From positions 1-11,066 of the forward strand of contig JAADFC010000129.1 in assembly GCA_013153105.1 (NCBI GenBank): DNA of 11,066 bases, given 5' to 3'. Positions 1 to 5,984 of this stretch are shown piece by piece. The DNA is from Thermoproteota archaeon. GTDB taxonomy: Archaea; Thermoproteota; Thermoprotei_A; Sulfolobales; Pyrodictiaceae. The stretch's first letter is position 1, and each line of letters begins with the position of its first letter. Under the pieces are notes generated by a model. That model did no database searches, was not told the origin of the DNA, and saw nothing but the letters and a program-made list of their open reading frames with translations. The position numbers and the translations under genes were made by a program.

Positions 1-132
1 AGGGTTGGGGCGGGGGGCGGGGCGGACGGCTGAGCGCCCTGGCGCATCGCAGCCCCGCCGGCGTCTAGGCGGCGGGCCTCCGCGCCGGGGCCTGGGGAGT
101 GCCGCCGGGTAGCAATGGTAGGGTCGGGGCAC
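1..132. other. G-rich leader with no identifiable gene
   Basis: I see no supportable gene here. The first 33 bases could be the tail of an upstream + strand gene (frame 1 reaches TGA at 31-33), but ten codons of Gly, Ala and Arg carry no recognisable signal. The stretch is strongly purine-skewed and opens with four closely spaced G-runs at 2-22 (see findings). The reading frame of the downstream ATPase can be extended back to a GTG at 99. That extension runs through the TATA box at 136-141 and encodes low-complexity residues, so I treat it as non-coding. Confidence 0.4.
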
Positions 133-144
133 CCGTATATACGG
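133..144 (+). promoter_or_regulatory. TATA box inside a 12-bp palindrome, promoter of ABC exporter operon
   Basis: CCGTATATACGG is a perfect inverted repeat with TATATA at 136-141. An archaeal TATA box places transcription start about 25-30 nt downstream, here around 164-170. That gives a leader of about 35-40 nt before the GTG at 204, or an almost leaderless transcript if the in-frame GTG at 168 is used. The symmetry could mean a repressor site overlapping the TATA box, or be a by-product of TATATA flanked by GC. Confidence 0.55.
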
Positions 145-203
145 CGGTGGCGGCCGCCTCTTCCAGGGTGTTTGGGCTCCGCCCGGGCCGCGGTGGGGGC
201 GCT

Positions 204-977
204 GTGGGCTTGGACTCCTCCAGCGGCGACGTCCTAGTCGTGGAGGGCCTCTGGAAGGTGTACCCGGGCGGGGTGGAGGCTCTCCGCGGCGTGAGCTTCC
301 GCGTCCGGCGCGGGGAGGTCTTCGGGCTGGTGGGCCCCAACGGCGCCGGCAAGACGACTGCGTTCAGGGTTATTGCGGGGCTCCTCCGCCCCACGAACGG
401 GAGGGTCCTGGTTGACGGTGTTGACGTCCACTCTGAGACTCTTGAGGCGCGTAAGAGGCTGACCTACGTGCCGGAGGAGGTGGGCGGCTACCGGCGCCTC
501 ACGGGCATGGAGTACCTCAGGTTCATCATCTCCGTCTACCTCTCGGCCCGGGGGGAGGCTGACAGGGTGGAGGAGGCTGTTGAGGAGGCTGCGAGGCTCT
601 CGGGGCTGCCTAGGGAGGTGCTGGAGAGGAGGAGGATGGGCGACTATAGTAAGGGTATGAAGCGCAGGGTGCAGGTCTCGTGGGCGCTGGCTGTCCGGCC
701 TAGCCTGGCGATACTCGACGAGCCGACGAGCGGGCTCGACGTGGAGGCGAGCTACGAGCTTAGGAGCACTATTAGGAGATACGCGTCCGGGCACGGTATA
801 GCCGTGCTTTTGAGCAGCCATGATATGAGGGAGGTTGAGCGGCTCTGCGACCGGGTGGCCCTGATAAAGGACGGCCGGATAGTTGCTGTGGGGGAGCCCG
901 CGAGGATAATAGAGGAGACCGGTAGCGCCGACCTCGAGGAGGCGTACATGAAGCTCGTGGCCGACATGAGGGGGTGA
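204..977 (+). CDS. ABC-2 type transporter, ATP-binding protein
   Basis: A 257-residue cytoplasmic ATPase that would power the permease encoded next. In order it shows Walker A GPNGAGKTT (44-52), a Q-loop region YVPEEVGGY (88-96) with Glu in place of the usual Gln, a signature motif YSKGMKRRV (148-156), Walker B LAILDEP (168-174), D-loop SGLD (176-179) and H-loop His206. The acidic Q-loop and the YSKGM signature fit the exporter-type (NatA/CcmA-like) ATPases that pair with ABC-2 permeases. I chose GTG 204 because GGTGGGGG lies four bases before it and it leaves a normal N-terminal strand. In-frame GTGs at 168 and 99 are alternatives, the latter lying upstream of the TATA box. Its stop overlaps the possible GTG 974 start of the permease, so the two are translationally coupled. 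The substrate cannot be read from the sequence. Confidence 0.92.
   Translation: MGLDSSSGDVLVVEGLWKVYPGGVEALRGVSFRVRRGEVFGLVGPNGAGKTTAFRVIAGLLRPTNGRVLVDGVDVHSETLEARKRLTYVPEEVGGYRRLTGMEYLRFIISVYLSARGEADRVEEAVEEAARLSGLPREVLERRRMGDYSKGMKRRVQVSWALAVRPSLAILDEPTSGLDVEASYELRSTIRRYASGHGIAVLLSSHDMREVERLCDRVALIKDGRIVAVGEPARIIEETGSADLEEAYMKLVADMRG
973..977 (+). promoter_or_regulatory. GGTGA ribosome binding site deciding the permease start
   Basis: GGTGA, complementary to the archaeal 16S 3' end, sits five bases before GTG 983 and also contains the stop codon of the ATPase gene. This favours GTG 983 over the upstream GTG 974, which would overlap the ATPase stop as GTGA and has only a weak GAGGG before it. 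Confidence 0.5.
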
Positions 978-982
978 CGCGG

Positions 983-2164
983 GTGGCCTCGGCGACGCTC
1001 GCGCTCCTAGGCAAGGAGCTTAGGAGCATGCTGCGCGAGCCGGTGGTGCTCCTATCGATACTGCTCCCCTTCATAGTCTACAGCAGCATGGCACCCTTCT
1101 ACGGGCAGCTCGGCGAGCAGGTGCGCGAGGCCGCTACACTGAAGGGGGTCAGGATAGCCGTCGCCGACTGCGGCCTCGACCCCGCCGCGCGGCTCCTGGT
1201 GCGGGCTGCGGCAGAGCGGCTCGCCGCCGGCAACGTATCGGTCACACTGGTCGGGGGGTGTAACGGCACAAGGCTCCTCCTGGAGGGCGGCTACGACGTT
1301 GTGGTCGTGCTCTCCGGCGGCCTGGCGAGGCTGAACGCCACCCTCTACATACGGGGCAGCCTTGAGACGCTGGTCAAGACGCTCAACCTGCCCGGCGCCG
1401 TGGCTTCGCGGCTGGGGCAGGGGCTGACCGGAGGCAACATGACGGGGAACGCCTACGTCTACATGAACGGGCGCCTCTACAGGCTTGACCAGCTGACAAG
1501 CCTGTTCAACACCGCTATATCGATGAGCTACGCCGCACTCTTCGTGCTCTTCCCCGCAGCCGCGGCGGGGGCCAGCCTGGTGGGGGCGGAGAGGGAGGAG
1601 CGTACTCTCGAGGTCCTCCTCAGCCTGCCGGTGCCGCGTAGGAGCATAGCGCTCTCCAAGGCGCTCACAGCCATCGTGATAGCGGGGTTGACGGCTGTCT
1701 CGGCGCTGGCGGGCCTGCTCAACGCGCTCCGGGGGGCCGGGTTCCAGCTGAGGGTGCTGGACTTCTACGGCGTCGACGGCCTAGCCGTCTACGGCGCCGC
1801 GCTGCTCTCCGAGGCCCTGTTCGCCATAAGCCTTGCTATGATAGCCGGCCTCTTCGCCTCCACCATGAGGGGGGCCCAGGCGGCGGCTAGCATCGCTGTT
1901 ATGCCCGCCATAATACCGCCGCTGATGCTGCTGTCCGGCGTCCAGGTCTCCGCCGCGCTGGCCGCCGTGCCGTACATGGCTGTGCTGCTGGCGAGCCTCT
2001 CGCCCCTCACCGGCGTCGCGGCAGCCGCTGTGGCAGCCCTGCTCCAGGCGGTGGAGGCTGCTGTGGCGCTGGCGCTGCTGGTGAGACTGCTGGGGAGCGA
2101 GGCCGCCGTGGCGGGGCCCGAGACGGTCAGGAGGCTCTCGCGGCTCCTCCGGCGGGGACGGTGA
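983..2164 (+). CDS. ABC-2 type transporter permease
   Basis: A 393-residue membrane subunit of the exporter (396 if GTG 974 is used; numbering below is from 974). One hydrophobic segment at about 23-43 is followed by an outer domain at about 45-178, then five to six membrane segments: 181-203, 227-250, 268-295, 303-322, 330-350 and 352-373. The cytoplasmic stretch EREERTLEVLLSLPVPRRS (206-224) is the conserved loop of NatB-like ABC-2 permeases that contacts the ATPase. The outer domain contains the only two cysteines (66 and 96) and four N-glycosylation sequons (N87, N97, N121, N155). The C-terminus is a basic cytoplasmic tail (RRLSRLLRRGR). It forms an operon with the preceding ATPase, and its last 38 bases overlap the end of the opposite-strand HerA-like gene. 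The cargo is unknown; sodium, drug, lipid or peptide export are all seen in the family. Confidence 0.88.
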   Translation: MASATLALLGKELRSMLREPVVLLSILLPFIVYSSMAPFYGQLGEQVREAATLKGVRIAVADCGLDPAARLLVRAAAERLAAGNVSVTLVGGCNGTRLLLEGGYDVVVVLSGGLARLNATLYIRGSLETLVKTLNLPGAVASRLGQGLTGGNMTGNAYVYMNGRLYRLDQLTSLFNTAISMSYAALFVLFPAAAAGASLVGAEREERTLEVLLSLPVPRRSIALSKALTAIVIAGLTAVSALAGLLNALRGAGFQLRVLDFYGVDGLAVYGAALLSEALFAISLAMIAGLFASTMRGAQAAASIAVMPAIIPPLMLLSGVQVSAALAAVPYMAVLLASLSPLTGVAAAAVAALLQAVEAAVALALLVRLLGSEAAVAGPETVRRLSRLLRRGR

Positions 2165-3719
2165 CCTCGTCGACGCGGAGCAGCAGCGGGCGGCGGAGCG
2201 GGTTGAGGAGGCCCGCCGCGTAGAACTCCCTCCTCTCCAGCAGCGCGAGGCTGGCCTCGTTGAGCCTGCCCAGGTCGAGGTAGCCGCTGAGCTCCTGGAG
2301 GTCGCCGCTGCTCTGGAGCCTTGAGAAGAAGACTGTGCCCAGGTTGCCGCGGACCCCGGGCCTTATGTCCCTGGCAACCCTCTGGCTGGCCACCAGCAGC
2401 CAGTAGCCCCACTTCCTCCCCTCCCTGGCCACGGTCTCGAGCGCGCGGCCCGAGTCGCCGCAGTACTCGCAGGCGTAGTTCTGGGCCTCGTCGACCACGA
2501 GCCCCACGTTCACCGGCTCGCCTCTCTCGCGTACAAGCTCCCAGACGGCCTCGGCGACGCTCGCCACTATAGCCCTCTTCACCTCTATGTCCTGCTCGTC
2601 GCTCATATCGATAACCACCACGCCGCCGGAAGCCGCCTCCTCGACGAGGCTCCTCGGCTCCAGCCTCCTAGAGGGGAGCCCCTCGAACACGTGACGGGGC
2701 ACCTGGAGCCTAGCCATTATACGCAGCTTCCTCACAGTGGCGTCCCTCATGTTCATCCTCGCCGCCGCCCGGGAGAGGGCGGCGAGGAACTCCTCCAAGC
2801 CGCCGCCGGCGCCGCCGGAGGAGCTGTTACTCCCGGTGAACCGGTGCAGGCCCCCGGAGACGCCGGCCCCCCTCGCCGCGGCCGGGCCGAGGAGCTCCTG
2901 GCACTCGCTCTGCTCCCGGTAGCCGTAGACGCGGAGCGCGTGGCAGAGCGCCACCAGCTCGACTAGGTCGCGCTGGTAGCCTGTGACTCCCAGGTAGCGG
3001 GCGACTGTGGAGGCGAATATGACCGGGCTTATCCGCAGCTCGCCGCTCCTCACTACACGCCAGCCCATGGCCCTCGCCGCGGGGGCGTAGTCGACGCCGC
3101 TGTGGTCGAAGACCACGGCGCTGAACCCCTTGGCGGCGAGCTCGGAGACCAGCTTCAACACGAGGCGGCTCTTCCCGGTCCCTGTCGCGCCGAAGACGCC
3201 TATATGGTAGGGGGTCCAGGCCGCGTCGAGGGGCACCCTCCACCCGGTGTACTTGTGGACGCCCACGTGGAGCGGCTCGCCCACGGTTAGGAAGCCGCTG
3301 AGCCACCCGGCGTCGCGGAGCCTGTACACCCTGCTCCCCGGCGTGGGGGCGTAGACGTTGGCCACCAGGCCGCCGCGCTCACAGTGGGGCTCCCGGGGCT
3401 CGAGGCAGACGCCCCCGTAGACCTCGAGATAAGCGTTGCTGAACGGCATAACCATGTCGTGGTCGAGGGCCTCCGGCTTCTCCGCGTAGATGTTATGCGT
3501 GTACCTGCGGAGGAAGGGCTCGTGCCGGGTTATCCAGCGGAACACTCCGAGGATGAGGTAGCCCTCCAGCCTGGGGTCAACCACAACCGCAAGGTCCTCC
3601 TCACGCACCTCCAGCTCCCGGTCCCTGCGCAGCATCACCGGCACCAGCGAGGCGCTGGCCCCGCTGAGTACCACACCCACCTCGACGCCGCCCGGGGGAG
3701 CCTGCGGGGAGGCAGCCAA
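2127..3719 (-). CDS. HerA/FtsK-type P-loop ATPase (DUF87 family)
   Basis: A 530-residue hexameric-translocase type ATPase. Residues 14-60 look like the N-terminal HAS-barrel (VGVVLSG...). Walker A is GATGTGKS (177-184), followed by a strand ending FDHSGVDY (204-211) that matches the HerA DpHGEY region. Walker B is LVVDEAQNY (407-415, D410 E411), then AREGRKWGYWLLVASQR (431-447), the conserved GRK and sensor QR of HerA. Unusual parts are a CxxC (C417, C420) directly after Walker B and a Gly/Ser-rich loop at 284-307. Archaeal HerA pumps DNA with the nuclease NurA beside mre11/rad50, but none of these is adjacent, so this is probably a HerA paralogue of unknown task. The frame stays open far upstream across pyrD. 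I chose TTG 3719 because GGGGTG lies five bases before it and a TATA-like TTATCT lies about 40 bases upstream. GTG 3680 is the alternative. It overlaps the permease gene tail to tail by 38 nt. Confidence 0.85.
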   Translation of the reverse strand: MAASPQAPPGGVEVGVVLSGASASLVPVMLRRDRELEVREEDLAVVVDPRLEGYLILGVFRWITRHEPFLRRYTHNIYAEKPEALDHDMVMPFSNAYLEVYGGVCLEPREPHCERGGLVANVYAPTPGSRVYRLRDAGWLSGFLTVGEPLHVGVHKYTGWRVPLDAAWTPYHIGVFGATGTGKSRLVLKLVSELAAKGFSAVVFDHSGVDYAPAARAMGWRVVRSGELRISPVIFASTVARYLGVTGYQRDLVELVALCHALRVYGYREQSECQELLGPAAARGAGVSGGLHRFTGSNSSSGGAGGGLEEFLAALSRAAARMNMRDATVRKLRIMARLQVPRHVFEGLPSRRLEPRSLVEEAASGGVVVIDMSDEQDIEVKRAIVASVAEAVWELVRERGEPVNVGLVVDEAQNYACEYCGDSGRALETVAREGRKWGYWLLVASQRVARDIRPGVRGNLGTVFFSRLQSSGDLQELSGYLDLGRLNEASLALLERREFYAAGLLNPLRRPLLLRVDEVTVPAGGAARAS

Positions 3720-3797
3720 GACTACACCCCATAGGTTGGCGGCGGGGGTACTACCAGATAACCCGCCGGCCCCGCCCCCCGCCCCCGGGGCTCCGGG
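3720..3797. promoter_or_regulatory. Shared divergent promoter region of herA-like gene and pyrD
   Basis: These 78 bases separate two divergent genes. The only AT-rich patch is AGATAA at 3756-3761, which reads TTATCT on the minus strand. Placed about 40 bases before TTG 3719, it would give a leader of about 12 nt for the HerA-like gene that carries the GGGGTG ribosome site (3725-3730). The same patch lies about 40 bases before pyrD GTG 3798, so it could serve both directions. The pyrD-proximal half consists of C-runs, which are G-runs on the minus strand (see findings). Confidence 0.4.
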
Positions 3798-4739
3798 GTG
3801 GAGCCGCAGCAGGCGCCCTGCGGCGTGGACTGGAGGCTGGTCTCCGCCAGGCTCCCCGGCCTCTCGCTGGCCCACCCTGTGATGAACGCCAGCGGTATAC
3901 TTGGCTCCAGGGCCGTCGACCTGAAGCGCCTCGAGGACGCCGGCGCCGCCGCGCTGGTAACCAAGAGCTTCACAAGGGAGCCCCGAGAGGGGTACCCGAC
4001 CCCCATAGCGGTACCCGTCGCGGCTGGGCTGCTCAACGCAGTCGGCCTGGCTAACCCGGGCCTGGAGGGGCTCAGGAGGCTGCTCGACGAGGCTAAGACG
4101 ATACTGTCGAGGCCTATAGTTGTGAGCGTGGCTGCCTCCACGCCGGAGGAGGCCGAGGCCCTCGCCCGCGCAGCAGCGGAGGGGGGCGCCGCCGCGGTGG
4201 AGGTGAACCTCAGCTGCCCCCACGCAGAGAAGAGGGGACTCGAGCTGGCCATGGACCCCGATGCGGCCGCGGCGGTGGTGGAGGCGGCTGCGGCGGCGGG
4301 GCTGCCGGTCTACGCCAAGCTTGGCGTGGTGGACCGGCTGGCAGACCTGGCGGGGAGGATGCTCGACGCCGGCGCGCGGGGGCTCACCCTGATAAACACC
4401 GTCAGGGCGATGAGGATAGACGTGTACACCGCTAAGCCAATACTCGGCCACGGGGTGGGAGGCCTCTCGGGCCGCGCGATACACCCCATAGCAGTGAGAG
4501 CCGTCTACGAGGTCTACAGGGAGACTGGGGCCCCGATAATAGGCGTGGGCGGCGTCTACACCTGGGAGGATGCCGCCGAGCTAATACTAGCGGGGGCCCG
4601 CGCCGTGCAGGTCGGCACAGCGATAATAGAGGAAGGGGAGGCGGTCATCTGCAGGATAGCCCGGGGCCTCCAGCGCTGGCTCCACGAGGCGGGCTACGAG
4701 AGGCTGGAGGACGCCGTAGCCGCCGCACACCGGGGCTAA
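3798..4739 (+). CDS. pyrD: Dihydroorotate dehydrogenase, catalytic subunit (class 1)
   Basis: This FMN enzyme oxidises dihydroorotate to orotate, the fourth step of pyrimidine synthesis. It has 313 residues, normal for class 1B, and forms a TIM barrel: PVMNASGILG (27-36), TKSFT (55-59), the N80-A-V-G-L loop, EVNLSCPH (135-142) with active-site base Cys140, YAKLG (172-176), LTLINT (196-201), GGLSGRAIHPIAVRAVYEV (221-239), and the FMN-phosphate loops GVGGVYTWEDA (249-259) and QVGTAI (271-276). A cysteine base marks class 1 rather than the serine of membrane class 2. Class 1B enzymes use an iron-sulfur partner (PyrK), which is not present here, so NAD linkage cannot be judged. GTG 3798 is the start used; GTG 3825 (residue 10) fits the usual N-terminus equally well. 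Its TAA stop interlocks with the TAG stop of the opposite gene. Confidence 0.93.
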   Translation: MEPQQAPCGVDWRLVSARLPGLSLAHPVMNASGILGSRAVDLKRLEDAGAAALVTKSFTREPREGYPTPIAVPVAAGLLNAVGLANPGLEGLRRLLDEAKTILSRPIVVSVAASTPEEAEALARAAAEGGAAAVEVNLSCPHAEKRGLELAMDPDAAAAVVEAAAAAGLPVYAKLGVVDRLADLAGRMLDAGARGLTLINTVRAMRIDVYTAKPILGHGVGGLSGRAIHPIAVRAVYEVYRETGAPIIGVGGVYTWEDAAELILAGARAVQVGTAIIEEGEAVICRIARGLQRWLHEAGYERLEDAVAAAHRG

Positions 4740-5917
4740 CGCAGCGTCGAAACTATCCTCTCAACTATAGGCGCCACACCATCGCGGAGCGGGTCCACCG
4801 CGGGCACCAGGTAGGTGCGGGTATACTCCTCCACGATCCTCCGGGCCTCCTCCACCGGGTAGGCGCTGGTGTTCAGGGTTATACCGGCGAGCACCGGGTC
4901 CGGGTAGGGGTTCAACGCCTTGAGCAGCGCAGCCTCCTCCCCAGGCTCCGGCACCCGCAGCGGCTTCCACGCGTGGCCGAAGGCGGCCCTCCACCTCCTC
5001 CCAGGCACATGGGCTATCACGATATGGGTGGGCGAGGCGCCCCGGAGGATGCCGAGGCTTACATGCCCGTAGGCCTCGTGGCTCACCGCCGCCTGCCCCT
5101 CCACGACCATCACCCTGCAGCCCCTCGCCGCCTCCTCGACGATAACCTGCTCCAGCGCCCCGGCCACGAAGTCGCTCGGAACCGCGTCCATAACCAGGCC
5201 CCGCGCGCCGAGCAGCAGCATCGTCTGCCCAGTACCAATCATACAGGCCTCCACACCCCTCCTCCTAAGCTCCATGTAGAGGGTATACGTGGCAATGTTC
5301 TTCCCAGCCTCACAGTCGGTACCCGCCACCAGCACCCGGGCAGCCTCCACCCCGAGAACCCGGCCATCCCAGACACGATGGTACCTCGGGTCAGGCTTCC
5401 TCACATCAACAATCCGCGCCCCACCCCTCTCCGCAGCCCGCCGAAGCTCCTCGATATCCGAGAGGAACGTGTGGAGCCCACTATACACGTCGACGCCATG
5501 CTCAAGAGCCTCCCTGATATCCGAGAGCCACTCCTCCGGCAGCCTCCCCCCAACCGGGGCAGCGCCCAGGATGAGAGCCTCCGCACCCCTCTCCAGCGCC
5601 TCCCGAAGCGAGCCGACAACCGGCACCCCCTTACGCCCCAGCCCCAGCACCTCCCCCGCATCCCTGCCAGCGTGGACAGGGTCCACCACAGCCACAAGCT
5701 CCCACAGGAGGCCGCCGTCGAATATCACCAGGTCATGCCCCGTCTTCCCCTCCTCCCTCCCATAGGCGCCCGGAGCGTAGATGGCAGCCTTACGCCTCCC
5801 CTCATGGTAGACCATAGGCACGGCCAGCGCCACCCCGTCCCCGCAGACGCCTGGGAGGGGGTACAAGGAGGAAACGCGGAGCAAAGCACAGCCAGGACCA
5901 GGAGCCAGACGGAGCAC
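4736..5917 (-). CDS. DUF1611 family P-loop protein
   Basis: A 393-residue protein matching the DUF1611 family. It has an N-terminal Rossmann-like domain (about 43-190: AAIYAPGAYG, GAAPVGGRLP, GVDVYSGLHTFLSD) and a C-terminal P-loop domain with GTDCEAGK (199-206), IGTGQTMLL (227-235), AVPSDFVAGALEQ (245-257) and VVEGQAAVSHEAYGHVSLGI (271-290). Some bacterial members (DgcN) have been reported as N-acetyltransferases acting on D-glutamate together with the epimerase-like DgcA. No epimerase gene lies nearby here, so I do not assign that reaction. The first 34 residues are Gly/Pro/Leu-rich and unlike the family. The ATG at 5815 (residue 35) would give the usual family length of about 359. GTG 5917 is kept because TTTTTA at 5953-5958 would start transcription a few bases ahead of it. 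It lies 67 nt downstream of napA on the same strand, with its stop overlapping that of pyrD. Confidence 0.82.
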   Translation of the reverse strand: MLRLAPGPGCALLRVSSLYPLPGVCGDGVALAVPMVYHEGRRKAAIYAPGAYGREEGKTGHDLVIFDGGLLWELVAVVDPVHAGRDAGEVLGLGRKGVPVVGSLREALERGAEALILGAAPVGGRLPEEWLSDIREALEHGVDVYSGLHTFLSDIEELRRAAERGGARIVDVRKPDPRYHRVWDGRVLGVEAARVLVAGTDCEAGKNIATYTLYMELRRRGVEACMIGTGQTMLLLGARGLVMDAVPSDFVAGALEQVIVEEAARGCRVMVVEGQAAVSHEAYGHVSLGILRGASPTHIVIAHVPGRRWRAAFGHAWKPLRVPEPGEEAALLKALNPYPDPVLAGITLNTSAYPVEEARRIVEEYTRTYLVPAVDPLRDGVAPIVERIVSTLR

Positions 5918-5984
5918 GCCGAGGCGGAGAAGCTGCGGGAGGGGATGCAGGGTAAAAAGCTGAAGGAGGGAGGGCCGGGGCGGG
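5918..5984 (-). promoter_or_regulatory. napA to DUF1611 gap: pyrimidine-rich tract with TTTTTA
   Basis: On the minus strand the napA stop is followed by a C/T-rich tract and then GCTTTTTACC (5960 down to 5951). Two readings are possible. T-runs after a stop act as intrinsic terminators in archaea, which would end the napA transcript. Alternatively TTTTTA is a TATA box for the DUF1611 gene, about 37 bases before its GTG. Both may hold. There is no hairpin of note and no clear ribosome site before GTG 5917. Confidence 0.4.

Noticed and set aside
1..203. A structured RNA or tRNA in the G-rich leader
   Set aside because: No cloverleaf, no conserved T-loop and no extended stem pairing could be found; the region is simply G-rich.
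2127..4484. The HerA-like frame as a 785-residue protein starting near 4484
   Set aside because: The extra 255 N-terminal residues lie antisense to the well-supported pyrD gene, read as Arg/Gly/His-rich low complexity and match no HerA domain. The HAS-barrel begins near 3680.
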